Positions 34,732-47,060 of a stretch of 64,000 nucleotides of DNA are shown here, piece after piece. The notes beneath the pieces were generated by a model. It did no database searches. It was given only the letters and a program-made list of their open reading frames with translations, and had not been told where the DNA came from. How positions within the stretch are numbered: position 1 is the stretch's first letter; each line of letters starts with the position of its first letter. This stretch comes from Ectobius pallidus (Eukaryota > Arthropoda > Insecta > Blattodea > Ectobiidae), in NCBI GenBank assembly GCA_964059195.1, contig CAXKWD010000005.1, positions 96,051,882 to 96,115,881 of the forward strand. Direction: 5' to 3'. Both the position numbers and the translations under genes were made by a program.

Positions 34732-35387
34732 CCAAAAGGAGTTCTTGCTTGAGGCAGAATATCTCTTCTGACCAGTTCTCGTAGAAATATTATAGAACTT
34801 CTTTAACTAGAGTACACTTTTGTACAATTCTTTCAATGGCTCACGAAAGGACTGGGAAGGAAGTATCGGTCGCAGATAATCATCCGGCAATTCTTTCTAG
34901 GATAGTTTTGGCATACAGTTAGTTGTAGCCTATATCTACGAAAGACATGCGATGGGAATTTATGTCCCAAAGAAGGCATCTCCGTTAGCTTAGTTTGAAT
35001 CCCCGAACCTTGATTATGCTCACAATAGACGCCTTTCTGTAGAAGACAAGTTAAATAATACACAAATATTAGCATGTGGAAGTATTATTTTATATGTGTA
35101 CTTATTTTTTTTCACGTGATATGGAACAGTGAGTACACAAAAAGCTATATACCTATAAAAATAATTGAGCATAAAATATTGTTAATGCATGAGATAGCTG
35201 TGCGGGTATAAAATTATAGCCTATTAGAACTCGTATTTTTTTACATACAGTCATATAACATTAGCGAAATGCTCATGTTGGCTAGTGCAATCGTATATCA
35301 TTTTCCTTAGATTGAAAAAAAAAATCCGATATTCACAGTTGCTGAACTGGGAATAACTAAAGTTTCCTGTGTAAAGCCAAATAACAT
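34732..35387. other. Non-coding stretch, no gene seen
   Basis: A minus-strand frame (34833..35075) is unrecognised. No element ends found. Confidence 0.35.
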
Positions 35388-35395
35388 GTTAAAAT

Positions 35396-35809
35396 TAGGG
35401 ATGGGTCGATACCAGATTTTCTCGATACTCGGTACCGATACATGATTTTTCCCTCGATACTCGATACTTCGATACTAGATACCGTCAACATTTCCAGTTT
35501 CAATAAATAAGTACATTAAAAATCAAAAGTTGAGAGAACTGTATAATACCAACTAAATTAAGTGTGCATATTTAATGAGACAAAATTTAATATCAGTAGC
35601 CTATAATTATTTTAAAATTCTACATTAAAACTAAAATTAGTTTTTGAAACAGCCCACTTACAAGTTTTTGATAAAAAATACTAGCATTCTCCCTTAATTG
35701 CAGAATTGCCGAAGTATCGAAAAAGTACCGAGCGAGTTCTCTGAAGTATTGCTCGATGCCGATACCATGCAAGTATCGAGGTATCGAAAGTATCGAGGAC
35801 CCATCCCTA
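35396..35809. mobile_element. hAT-like MITE, 414 bp
   Basis: Ends tagggatgggtc on both sides, flanked by a perfect 8 bp duplication gttaaaat at 35388..35395 and 35810..35817. The subterminal zones are crowded with tatcga/tcgatac motifs in both orientations, likely transposase binding repeats as is usual for hAT elements. The minus-strand frame inside (35620..35820) crosses the right end and is not a gene. Confidence 0.9.
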
Positions 35810-35817
35810 GTTAAAAT

Positions 35818-36233
35818 CATATCATTTAGGGTATATGATAATCGTTTCTATGTAGTTATATTAAGTTGTTCATGTAGAGTAATTTATGGCAGCAATTTGT
35901 AATGGCTCTTACATGTTCATAGCAGAATTAAAACCCAATTTGTTGTAGCCGCCGGCGGGCTTTGCAGAGTAGGTCAGTGTCGAGGGGTGGAGAAAGACTG
36001 ATGACATGTCACCATCTGTTGTATAGCAATGATCTCAATTGAAAAGAACGCTGTGGGTGGGTCTTCTTCCTCAAAAATACTTATACCAGCTTATACTTCT
36101 CCCTTTAAGAACATACATTCTCAAGATGGGTGGAGTAATTCACTAGATGTGTAGCAGAGATGGGAATTATGTTTCGAATTGACTGCTTCATTTAAATGAC
36201 TGCTGTGACCCAACTATACCTGTGTAGTCTATA
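35818..36233. other. Non-coding stretch, no gene seen
   Basis: Contains a short gccgccggcgggc palindrome at 35949 but no gene. Confidence 0.35.
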
Positions 36234-36241
36234 CTCTATAG

Positions 36242-36969
36242 CAGTGGTTCCCAACCTTTTTCAGCTGGCGACCCACCTTTTCTTATCGGAATACCTCCAC
36301 GGTCCATCGGTCCATGGTGGAGTAAAAAACCTTATTTGTATCGTATTCCTTCCTTATGTATATATAATTTACCATCAAATACTGCAAATATATATAAGCT
36401 TATATATGCTTTTTTGAAGATACAGATTGATTATTGATAAACAATTTGTGTTGTGATTTGAAAATGGTTGACAAAATATAAGCACTTTGTAGCAAAAAAA
36501 AGTTATTTATTTAACAATAGATATATGTTTGCAATATATGCAACAAATGGTTTCATACTTACTAACAAGTGTTCCTAGGTGAAGATAAAAACTACAATTA
36601 TTAAAGTACACAAAGACCATTTTGGGACAGTTTCGATTCAACTAACACGTCAATGTCAGGATTGGATGAAGATTTTTTAATCTTAAGTCACTTTCAACAT
36701 TGAGTTGATTTCTGTGTTTGTTTTTTAGGAAAACCAAAGTTGAAAAGGTACGTTCACATAAATATGTAGGCCTAGTGGTGAATACCATCAGATGCCAAAA
36801 ATCAAGAATCAAGAAAACAATCAAAACACAATTTAATTTGTTTCTATTTTATTAACTTTTCTGATGGTTTATTCGGTGGTTTCTGATAGTTTTAGAATCT
36901 AGTCGCGACCCACCTGTAACCCTTCCGCGACCCACTAGTGGGTCGAGACCCACCGGTTGGGAACCGCTG
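36242..36969 (-). mobile_element. hAT deletion element carrying transposase 3' end, 728 bp
   Basis: Ends cagtggttcccaacc and (right, inverted) cagcggttcccaacc, flanked by a perfect 8 bp duplication ctctatag at 36234..36241 and 36970..36977. Unlike the other hAT-like elements here it retains coding sequence, on the minus strand (36605..36824), so it derives from an autonomous hAT by internal deletion. Confidence 0.92.
36605..36824 (-). pseudogene. hAT transposase C-terminal dimerisation region
   Basis: The minus strand gives ERTFSTLVFLKNKHRNQLNV followed by ESDLRLKNLHP, the characteristic hAT C-terminal (Ras-like dimerisation) region with S/T-F-S-L-K-N--RN-L--E--L. The frame reaches a stop at 36642, and a one-base shift continues with NPDIDVLVESKLSQNG. 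The DDE core and zinc finger are gone. Confidence 0.8.
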
Positions 36970-36977
36970 CTCTATAG

Positions 36978-38334
36978 CATCATCCACTTTGATCATGATA
37001 TGAATGTAAATAAATAAATTAATACATATTTTTAATAATGGGCCAGATTTTTTATTACTATTATTGGTCTCGAAACACCAACGGAACTTTTACAATTTTT
37101 ATTCAAATTCTATAGTTGTTTCAGCTATTTTTGCTACATATTTTTTTCTTCTTAATCGGTAGTTCCGAAAACTTAACTTCCTGCAACTCATTCCTGAAAA
37201 TTCTAAGCTTTTTCTGATACAAGAAGATAAAACTTATGAAATTAATGACGGTTTTAGTAAATTTCTCCCAGTTAGAAGATAATGATGTGTAATACACAAT
37301 TATCATTTCTATGAATAATGATATTTAGATAATTATTCAACACTTGTGAGTGTTCTCAGAGGTCATTGTCATCTTACCATCAATATCATAATCATTTCCA
37401 TCGTTATCCATCAATCACAGTCCTTTCTCATAATTAATTATTAAGTAATCGAAACATCATTATATTCTGATCAGCCTAGTTAATCATTTTCATCGTCGTC
37501 CTCATCATTACCATCCCCCATCAGTACCTCACTTCATATTTTTTCACCATCGTCATCCTTTTCATCATCGTAATTTTATTACCACTAATTGTCATGTACT
37601 GTTGATTTTGTCCTTTCTCTTTTGAACTTGTACTTATTTTTTTAATTAGCCTACAATTTATTTCATCTGACTGTGCAAATACAACAGTAATTAAAATAAA
37701 CCTTTTACCCTATAGTGCTTGTAAGTTAGTTAGTTACAAAACTAATTTAAATTGCGAAATACACAAAATGCAATACAAAATACGATAATATTTGCAAGTT
37801 TCAGAAAAATGAATGACAGGGCCGAAAGATCAAAATGCTCGGTCTCGAGCACAGTTCAGTTCCAAAACGTTCAGTTATATAAAAAAAATAAAATGCAAAA
37901 TCACACAAATCACAAAAGAAAAAGAAAATGATAGGAAAAAATATATACGTATTGCTGTTAGTGTTTAATTGTAAAAAATACATTATGTGAATGAGAAATA
38001 CTATTTTAGAATAACTATTTTATATATCTTATGCTGTTCTTAAACCCATGCACATTCATGTTATTAGGCCTAAGTGCCATTCTGGTACTTTGTTACATCA
38101 GTTTACCTAATTTTATTTATATTGGATATTTTCTTAGTACTATATAGCTTATTATTGTACAGTCCTACGTCAGAACTAAAGCCATGTTTCCGGACAGCTG
38201 ATGTGTTACATTTAATTTAAATGAAGGGCGAGGGGGCAATGCATCTTGTGTTTTGAGGATGAAAATGTGTTTTAAAATTCGATTTACCGGTATGTTTGTG
38301 GAGAAAAATGAGTAAATTTCTTTCATGTAGATTC
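36978..38334. other. Non-coding stretch with decayed ATC-rich tract
   Basis: 37362..37600 is rich in catcat/catcgtcatc units, a decayed ATC-type microsatellite. A fragment near 38065..38110 matches the left end of the 8997..9700 repeat. No gene recognised. Confidence 0.45.
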
Positions 38335-38342
38335 GTAATAAC

Positions 38343-38873
38343 CAGGGCCCGGATTCTGATGTTATGACCTATAAAATGACCCTAACTTTTAAAGTAAATG
38401 ACTTACTAATTACAAAGAATGGACTAAAAACTGATATTTTCTTTATAAAAATTATTACTGTGGACAAAAAGATATAGATTAATTTGTACATAATTGTAAA
38501 AACTGTAAATGTAGGAAGGATGTTGTAGGTCTAAAAACTTTGTTCTTGATTGGAACATTTGAGAAGAAAAGCAAGAAAATTTTTTTCAAATAGATTTTAT
38601 AAAAATGTTGCATTATAGTAACCTAGTCATATACGCGTATTTAAAGTAAATGCATGAAAATGACAAAATAAGGAAGCAAAGGACACGAAAATGACAAAAT
38701 AATGACGTAAAATTGAAATAAATGTCCTAAAAATATAAAATTTCATAAAATGACAAAAACCTCATAAAAAGCATTTCTATAATCTAGAGGCCATGATTAG
38801 GATTTATCTACAAGTTGGCAATGTCTAGGCAGCATCAAGAAAAAGATGACATGTCATTAGAATCCGGGCCCTG
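38343..38873. mobile_element. hAT-like MITE, 531 bp (CAGGGCCCGG family)
   Basis: Ends cagggcccggattct and (right, inverted) cagggcccggattct, flanked by a perfect 8 bp duplication gtaataac at 38335..38342 and 38874..38881. Both subterminal zones repeat atgacc and aaaatgac units. Related copy at 39023..39765. No coding sequence. Confidence 0.93.
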
Positions 38874-39022
38874 GTAATAACTAATAGGCCTATATTAAAT
38901 TAAGAAAAGATATGTTTCGTTAGGTAATCCAAAGCTTTCTTTAAGCATCTCTTTATTACATATTTCTGCATTAATAATAAAGGACTAATAATATATTGCT
39001 ATTTTCCTTCGTTACTTATTAC

Positions 39023-39765
39023 CAGGGCCCGGATTCTGATGACCTAAAATTGTTTGAAAAATGACCTATAAAATGACCCTAAAATTTAAAGAAAATGACT
39101 TAATAATTATAGAAAATCACCTAAAAACTGATATTTTATTTATAAAAATTATTGTACACACAAAGTTATAGACTAGTTTGTACATAATTGTAAAAACTGT
39201 AAATAACTCTAAAGTTGTGAATGCTCTTTTCTCACGGAAATTTATACTGGCACTGAGGCACTGGCGAGTCAAAATTCGGCATTTCCTTTTGTGGCCTGCC
39301 GGATTATATTGTTGTTTATTGAGGGTAAACAGTAGTTTGCACTCTCAAATTCAAGCAGGTGGCAGACTATGGTGCCAAATCAATCTAATAACAGTAGTAA
39401 TATAATACAAAATTTTGGCGTTTCTTTGATTCTCATTTCCGACTGAGAAAAGTCAGCACTTTATCGCCGAATTTTTCCTTCTTGCATTAAACAAACAACA
39501 CTTCAAAGACAGCACCGCTAGCGACGAAAAAAGTTTAAACACAATGCAAATACACGAAAATGACTAAATAAGGAAGCAAATGACACGAAAATGACAAAAT
39601 AATGACCTAAAATTGAAGTAAATGCCCTAAAAATATAAAATGGCATAAAATGACAAAAAATGACCTAATAAAAATACATTTCTATAATCAAGAGACCACG
39701 ATTAGGATATATCTACAAGTTGGCAATGTCTATTCAGCGTCAATAAAAAGATGACATGCCATTAG
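39023..39765. mobile_element. hAT-like element, CAGGGCCCGG family, right end damaged
   Basis: The left end is intact (cagggcccggattctgatga) and the interior shares most of the 38343..38873 sequence, with ~200 bp more in the middle. The right end breaks in ttagaatcc followed by catgccatgcc instead of gggccctg. It may be the longer progenitor form of its neighbour. Confidence 0.8.
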
Positions 39766-40131
39766 AATCCCATGCCATGCCATTATAGGCATAATCACTT
39801 ATGAATGTAGACCGCCTTCTTATATTAGATTTCATGATCATGAAAACAAATAAAATGCTTGAACAGTCTGGATATGATTATCTGGACAATATCACAGGAT
39901 GAAAACATTCAGCTGAGAGGTAATCTGATCACACTTGGGGGCGTAGAAGCAAACGCTGGGTACACGTTTTATTATTCGTCAGTTCGACTGGCATCGCTGG
40001 ATTACAATGCTTAAATGGAGAGTAAGTTTTAAATGTATTTTGTGCATTACGTTTTGAGTCAAATTAGATTGAGCTGTATTAATAAGGTATGGATGCCTTA
40101 AATTTCTTTATAACTCATAATTTTGATATTT
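39766..40131. other. Non-coding stretch, no gene seen
   Basis: Short spacer between two hAT-like elements; nothing recognised. Confidence 0.35.
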
Positions 40132-40139
40132 ATTATGAA

Positions 40140-40607
40140 TAGGGGCGGATTTCTATGCCATGTCATATTTTTCCCCTTTGCATTAATTCAGGTTTCCGAC
40201 TAATTTAAACCCGATTCCAAGATCCTGGTGAAAATGGAACGGCTTTTATTGTGCATATAACTGCATATTTAGGAAATTTTCAACTATTGTAGCATATTTA
40301 GTATGAATATGTATATTTAGGTCATATTTTTGGCATATTTGTGTGCATATTAAAGAAATTTTGACGTTTCATTTCATATTTTTTAAACTTTGCATTATAA
40401 TGATACTTTTTGAGAATATACAGATATTTTAAATAATTAACACTATATTTTTTTTATAAAATGTATTGTAATGAAACTTTAAAAAATATATATAATGTAT
40501 AAGTGGTGAAGTCATAATTTAAATTTTATTGGTCATATTTTAATGTTTTTTAGGTCATAAATGCATGCATATATCCTATTTTTTAGGTCATAGAAATCCG
40601 TCCCCTA
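40140..40607. mobile_element. hAT-like MITE, 468 bp
   Basis: Ends taggggcggatttctatg and (right, inverted) taggggacggatttctatga, flanked by attatgaa (40132..40139) and attataaa (40608..40615), a 7/8 match. Subterminal repeats of catattttt and ttaggtcat. No coding sequence. Confidence 0.85.
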
Positions 40608-40615
40608 ATTATAAA

Positions 40616-41027
40616 TACGAGGGAAGTACTTCACGAGTTCTGGTGTAGCTGTGTGAATGTTGAAGATTAGTTCTTATGTGAGTGCGACCCTGTAAAATAA
40701 TTTGCATATATAAATAAGATATAACATAATAGCATCTTAAAAATTATTTGTAATATAAATTTTAAATTGGCGAAACAAATTAATCTATCTATTATACATT
40801 CTGAGTTATGACCATAAACGTTCGATGACGTTACAAATAAAGCTTTTAAGTATGAATACTTGTCGCCTGTTTTCCGTAACTAGGAATTTCACAAAACTTT
40901 TTTTTATCATAACTCGAGAACTGTTTAAGAGATTGTAATTACATTCTGGAAGGTGTTTTATATTAACCCTCTCAACGAAATAAGAGAAAAAAGTTCTGTT
41001 TATAGCTCTACTATTATTTATCTCATG
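40616..41027. other. Non-coding stretch, no gene seen
   Basis: Flank of the large element; I found no target duplication shared with the sequence after 53144. Confidence 0.35.
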
Positions 41028-41540
41028 AAAATGTTATGATTTTCCATACATTCCTTAATAGTCCAATCAAATTGTCAAGAATGGATGCAAAATTTAGGGT
41101 AGAGCTATTTTTTTTTATATGGTGTCTGGGTTTTGAGAGTAATTTCTGACATTTTGTTAACAAAATTATTTGCCGCCGGAGCCGCCATCTCGAAAAAACT
41201 TCAAAATGTTCGATTTTATTTATGTTTTTGCCCATTATCTGCCAAAATACGAACCTGACAAATATGTTTTATTATCCCTCCTAAAGGTAGACTAAATTTT
41301 CTACAGTTTGAGATCAAATTGAGTTTCGTACCATGAATAGTTTCGGAAATACAGCTCTCTGAATTTCAGCAACATTTTGCAAAAAATTAAAAAATCTGAA
41401 CTTTCAACTAGTTTTTGCTCGCTATCTTCTAAATGACCAAACCTATAGTAAAACTCCATATGGAAATTTAACTAGAGGTAATTTGCAACTTGTCGAGTAC
41501 TTTAAACTTATGCTACCTTACAGGTCACAAGATACAGAGG
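41028..41540 (+). repeat. Left ~513 bp terminal inverted repeat of the large element
   Basis: Aligns inverted with 52623..53144 from cataatc-like outer sequence to a gatacagagg inner end, with many identical blocks such as aaaatttagggtagagcta, gccgccggagccgccatct and cttctaaatgacc. Similarity fades outside 41028. It contains a near YY1/Pho-type motif (gagatggcggc read on the minus strand at 41181..41191). Confidence 0.85.
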
Positions 41541-41575
41541 CTTAAAAATATACTGTATTATTGTGAAAATTCAAA

Positions 41576-41743
41576 ATGTTTTCCGAAGTGAACTCATGCC
41601 TTTCGGAAGTGAGTGAGATTAGGGATTCTGATAGTGTTTTCTTTGATGCATTATCATCGATCAGTGACCCTGAAAATATGGTTGATGTTCGAATGTCTAA
41701 ATATGTAGTTAAACAGAAGGATTTTACTAGAAGGATGCTCTAA
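41576..41743 (+). pseudogene. Array unit reading frame, unknown protein (truncated)
   Basis: ATG 41576 opens MFSEVNSCLSEVSEIRDSDS then VFFDALSSISDPENMVDVRM and SKYVVKQKDF, after which a deletion joins it to TRRML and stop. The same peptide recurs in other array units. I do not recognise the protein. It is acidic at the start, with a Lys/Glu-rich helix-like segment later. Confidence 0.5.
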
Positions 41744-44422
41744 CTGAAAATGGCCAAGCGTCATCTAGCAAGACATAGTCTGTCGTATGTAAAGAAGTTA
41801 AATTCAAAGATCAGCCTGCTGTCAGTTCTAATGTTAAAAATATTGGCAATGATACACCCTCAAGCTCCTATAAAGTGAATTTAGTAAATTAGTAAAAACA
41901 TTACAGTTGAAATATTAGTGAGTAGGCTCGAGTGATATTGTGGAACATTATTTTCAAACTCCCGAAGCGATGGTGAAAATTCAAAATGTGGTCTGAAGTG
42001 AACTCACGCCTTGCGGAAGTGATTGAGGTTAGGGACTCTGTTAGTGCTTTCTTTGATGCTTTATCATCAATCAGGGACACTTAAAATATGGTTAATGTTT
42101 TCATATTTAACTATTAATGTGAAAATTCAAAATGTTTTCCGAAGTGAACTCATGCTATTCGGAAGTGAGTGAGGTTAGGGATTCTGATAGTGCTTTCTTT
42201 GATGGATTATCATCAGTCAGTGACACTGAAAATATGGTTGATGTTCGAATATTTAAGTATTATTTACAAACACTCTTCTGAAGTGATGGTGAAAATTCAA
42301 AATGTGTTTGTGAAGTGAACTCACGCCTTTCGGAAGTGAATATCTAAATATGTAGTTAAAGAGAAGGATTTTACTTTTAATGAACTCAAAGAAAAAATCA
42401 TCAGCCAGGAACAAGAAAAAATTTTCAAGATGCTCTGACTGGTAAATGGACAAGCGTCATCTAGCAAGACGAATTCTGTCGTATGTGAAGAAGTTAAATT
42501 CAAAGGTCAGTCTGCTGTCAGTTCTAATTTTAAAAATACTGGCAATGATACACTCTCAAGTGTAGTGAGCTCCTATCAAGTGAATTTAATATATTAGTAA
42601 AAATGTTGCAGTTGAAATATTAGTTAGTAGACTCTAGTGATATTGTGGGACATTATTTTCAAACTCCCGAAGTGATGGTGAAAATTCAAAATGTGGTCTG
42701 AAGTGAACTCACGCCTTTCGGAAGTGATTGAGGTTAGGGACTCTGTTAGTGCTTTCTTTGATGCTTTATCATCAATCAGTGACACTGAAAATATGGTTAA
42801 TGTTTTCATATTTAAGTATTAATGTGAAAATTCAAAATGTTTTCCGAAGTGAACTCATGCCTGTAGGAAGTGAGTGAGATTATGGATTCTGATAGTTTTT
42901 TCTTTGATGCATTATCATCGATCAGTGACCCTGAAAATACGGTTGATGTTCGCATGTGTAAATATGTAGTTAAACAGAAGGATTTTACTTTTAAGGAACT
43001 CAAAGAAAGAATCATCAGCCAGGAACAAGAAAATATTTTCAAGATGCTCTAACTGAAAATGGACAAGCGTCATCTAGCAAGACAAAGTCTGTCGTATGTG
43101 AAGAAGTTAAATTCAAAGATCAGCATGCTGTCAGTTCTAATTTTAAAAATACTGGCAATGATACACTCTCAAGTGTAGTGAGCTCCTATTAAGTGAATTT
43201 AGTAAATTAGTAAAAACGTTACAGTTGAAATATTAGTAGACTCGAGTGATATTGTGGGACATTATTTTCAAACTCCCGAAGTGATGGTGAAAATTCAAAA
43301 TGTGGTCTGAAGTGAACTCACGCCTTAAGGAAGTGATTGAGGTTAGGGACTCTGTTAGTACTTTCTTTGATGCTTTATCATCAATCAGGGACACTGAAAA
43401 TATTGTTAATGTTTTCATTTTTAACTACTAATGTGAAAATTCAAAATGTTTTCCGAAGTGAACTCAAGCTATTCGGAAGTGAGTGAGGTTAGGGATTCTG
43501 ATAGTGCTTTCTTTGATGGATTATCATCAGTCAGTGACACTGAAAATATGTTTGATGTTCGCATCGCATATTTAAGTATTATTTTCAAACACTTTTCCGA
43601 ATTGATGCTATAGTTGAAATATTACTCAGTAGACTCGACTGGTATTGTGAGGCATTATTTTCAAACACTTTTCTGAAGTGATGGTGAAGATTCAAAATGT
43701 GTTTCTGAAGTGAACTCACGCCTTGGGGAAGTGATTTAGGTTAGGGATTCTGAAGTGTTCTCTGAAGCATTATCATCAATCAGTGACCCCGAAAATACGG
43801 TTGATGTTTGCATTTCTAAATATGTAGTTAAACCGAAGGATTTTACTTTTAATGAAATCAAAGAAAGAATCATCAGCCAGGAACAGGAAAAAAATTTCAA
43901 GATGCTCTGACTGGTAAATGGACAAGCATCATCTAGCAAGACAAAGTCTGTTGTATGTGAAGAAGTTAAATTCAAAGATCAGTCTGCTGTCAGTTCTAAT
44001 TTTAAAAATACTGGCAATGATACACTCTCAAGTGTAGTGAGCTCCTATCAAGTGAATTTAATAAATTAGTAAAATTGTTGCAGTTGAAATATTAGTTAGT
44101 AGACTCGAGTGATATTGTGGGACATTATTTTCAAACTCTTTTCCGAAGAGATGGTGAAAATTCAAAGTGTAGTCTGAAGTGAACTCACGCCTTTCGGAAG
44201 TGAGTGAGGTTAGGGATTCTGATAGTGCTTTCTTTGATGCATTATCATCAATCAGTGACACTAAAAATATGGTTGATATTCGTATATTTAAGTATACAGT
44301 TAAACAGAAGGATTTTATTATTAATTAATTAAAAGAAAGAATCATCAGACGTTGACTCGCCTCCTCTATTTCACCTAATATCATAATTAAAATTCGATAT
44401 GAGTTTAAATGAACCACCGCCG

Positions 44423-44710
44423 TCTCGACAATTACACTGCCTGACCTGTGCTTAATTTTAGCATGGTGTTCAGAGTATTGTTAAATTGCCTAATTTTTCC
44501 ATTAGAGGCGACCCAGTTCACACCCAGATAGCATGAAATTCCAGCATATTTCAGTTTCCTAGTTTATACCTCAGAGGGCAAACACAGAACTTAGAAGCAA
44601 TGTACGTTAACGTATACGCTATTGCAGCAAGGTGCGGTAGGTGCTGCCATCTCTAATGTCGCCGCATACGAAAAATTAGCCGTAAAGAACAGGCAGTGTA
44701 ATTCTCGAGA
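44423..44710. mobile_element. MITE inserted in the array, 288 bp
   Basis: Inverted ends tctcgacaattacactgcct and (right, inverted) tctcgagaattacactgcct with one mismatch; weaker pairing continues ~9 bp outward. No clear target duplication. It lies beside the first promoter-like block and is absent beside the second (47554). Confidence 0.75.
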
Positions 44711-44821
44711 TGACGTAGAAATGAACACAGTGACAGATAACAGATGCAGATAAATATTTCACGTTAAGCCCAAGTCAAGTTGGTAGGCCTTTTTGGTTGC
44801 AGCCCTTTCCTTGAATACTGT

Positions 44822-45797
44822 TACGAACTAACGAAAAGAAGCATTCATTAAGAGTTGCGCTGTTTTTCGTCGTATAACTATTAGGTCTTGTGTTATTATA
44901 ACTTACTAACTGGTTAGGGAAACTTTTAAACTAAAACGATGGTATAATTATAATATACAGTTCCATACATGTAAACATATTTGATATAGGTCTATAGAGA
45001 AGAAGAGAAAAAAGCTATTTTACTATTAGTTAAAATACGTAGTTTGGTACTATGGGTCTCTAGTTACTTGATAGGTGATGTTAAATAATTGGATATGTCT
45101 GCAGAGGAAGAAGAAATTATTTGCTATTGGTGTTACTATGGTCTCTAGTTTGTGATGGTTAATTTATTGGATATATGTATGCAGGGAAGAAGGGGAGGTT
45201 TCTTACTATTGATGAGAATATTTTTTGTACTATTGGTATTACCATGTTCTCTAGAGGTTTGTGATGGATAACATATTGACATAGATCTACAGGGAAAAAG
45301 AAGATATTTCACTATTGGTCTCTGGTTGGTTTGTGATGAGGGGTGCATACATTGGAGTTGGTGTTGAGATGTTGATGGGTCAGAGAGTTGTAACAAACCG
45401 CCCAACCATCCGGGTCCTACCGGCCTTATATAACAGACTTCAACATTACTTCAACCAATCACAGCTCACCTTACTTCAACCAATCACAGCTCACCTTACT
45501 TCAACCAATCACAGCTCACTTTACTTCAGCCGTTCACAGAGGAGAGTGCATTTCCGTTAGGAAACCGATCATATCTAATCTTCTACATGACAACGATATT
45601 TCTATGTCAGTACTATATTTTTTACAGTGTCATAATTAACTATCACAGGATATTTAAAAAAAATCCCGAGAGCAAAGATAATTTAACTCAGCTATAAACA
45701 CTAATAACTAAAGCAATAAATACGTCCAATAGGAATATAGGTAAGATGGCGGCAGGTGTACTGAACGTTACAGGTGAGCTCCTAAGATATTGACTGA
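44822..45797. repeat. Promoter-like block, copy 1 (~0.97 kb)
   Basis: From ttacgaactaac to gagctcctaagatattg this block is duplicated at 47554..48478, and both copies are flanked by array units. It holds the TATA/CCAAT segment, a second CCAAT (about 45725) and an aagatggcggc motif (45743..45753). A minus-strand frame (45145..45405) begins close to the TATA motif but has no recognisable domain. Confidence 0.8.
45426..45540 (-). promoter_or_regulatory. TATA palindrome with three spaced CCAAT boxes, copy 1
   Basis: ttatataa at 45426..45433 reads TTATATAAGG on the minus strand. Upstream on that strand are inverted CCAAT boxes (ccaatcacagctca) at 45455, 45480 and 45505, exactly 25 bp apart, plus a degenerate fourth at about 45530. 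Spacing and order suit a minus-strand promoter bound by an NF-Y-like factor. Activity is inference only. Confidence 0.5.
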
Positions 45798-46073
45798 TAT
45801 TGTGAGACATTATTTTCAAACTCTCTTCCGAAGTGAAGCTAGAGTTGAAATATTACTCAGTAGACTCGACTGGTATTGTGAGACATTGTTTTCAAACTCT
45901 TTTCCGAAGAGATGGTGAAAATTCAAAATGTAGTCTGAAGTGAACTCGCGCCTTTCGGAAGTGATTGAGGTTAGGGACTCTGTTAGTGCTTTCTTTGATG
46001 CCTTATCATCATTCAGTGACACTGAAAATACGGTTAAAGTTTTCATATTTAAGTATTAATGTGAAAATTCAAA

Positions 46074-46289
46074 ATGTTTTTCGAAGTGAACTCATGCTTT
46101 CCGGAAGTGAGTGAGATTATGGATTCTGAAAGTGTTTTCTTTGATGCATTATCAACGATCAGTGACCCTGAAAATATGGTTGATGTTCGCATATCTAAAT
46201 ATGTTGTTAAACAAAAGGATTTTGCTTTTAATGAACTCAAAGAAAGAAACATCAGCCAGGAACAAGAAAACATTTCCAAGATGCTCTAA
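46074..46289 (+). pseudogene. Array unit reading frame, longest intact first half
   Basis: 71 codons: MFFEVNSCFPEVSEIMDSES, VFFDALSTISDPENMVDVRI, SKYVVKQKDFAFNELKERNI, SQEQENISKML, stop. In other units the stop is TGA and is followed in the same frame by LVNGQASSSKTKSVVCEEV, so the ancestral frame was longer. Unknown family. Confidence 0.5.
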
Positions 46290-46551
46290 CTGAAAATGGA
46301 CAAGCTTCATCTAGCTAGACAAATTCTGTCGTATGTGAAGAAGTTAAATTCAAAGGTCAGTCTGCTGTCATTTCTAATTTTAAAAATACTGGCAATGATA
46401 CACTTTCAAGTGTAGTGAGCTCCTATCAAGTGAATTTAAAAATTAGTAAAAATGTTGCAGTTGAAATATTAGTTAGTAGACTCAAGTGCTATTGTGGGAC
46501 ATTATTTTCAAACTCCCGAAGTGATGGTGAAAATTCAAAATGTGGTCTGAA

Positions 46552-47060
46552 CGTACGTGTATCGGATCCTCATAACTACAATACTAGAAGAAATAAAACA
46601 TTGCCTTTAATAGAACCAAAATACTTCACCTCTTCTGGCTCTAAACATAGCATTTATTATTGTCCAAGACTCTATAACTCTATAATTATGTCACATCCAG
46701 AAATAGTACATATGAAAAACGAAAAATTCAATAAGTTTATCAAAAATCTTATTTCATAGTTCAAAAGTTACTTCACTCTGTACTTAGTAGACAATTAAGG
46801 AACGATTTTATTTGTAATAACTCAGGGTTTCAATTTTTGTTCTTACTACTTTTCCTTTTTTCTTTTTACTTTTCTGTTCTTTCTTTATTATTATTATTTT
46901 TTAGGTTTTGATTTAATTATATTTTCTTTATGTATTTTGTAATTTGTATTTTGTAATGTAAATGGCTGAACTGTGCCCGAGCACGAGCGCTTGCTCATTC
47001 TGGTGGTCTTGTTTTGTTTTGTATAAATATTTTGTATAAATATAAATAAATAAATAAAAT
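46552..47060 (+). mobile_element. 5'-truncated non-LTR retrotransposon insertion (plus)
   Basis: Interrupts the array exactly within tctga/agtgaactcac. It encodes YNTRRNKTLPLIEP and SIYYCPRLYNSI followed by a FNKFIKNLIS end at stop 46757..46759, typical of the C-terminus of Jockey/CR1-like polyproteins. A ~300 bp 3' UTR and a (TAAA)n tail follow. A target duplication is minimal (about aa). It post-dates the array unit it interrupts. Confidence 0.8.

Noticed and set aside
37362..37600. Possible acidic coding repeat from ATC-rich tract
   Set aside because: Frames are broken and the pattern is a decayed simple repeat.
45145..45405. 86-codon minus frame starting just below the TATA palindrome
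   Set aside because: It would leave almost no 5' leader, has no domain, and the duplicated block at 47.9-48.0 kb does not appear to keep it; not called a gene.
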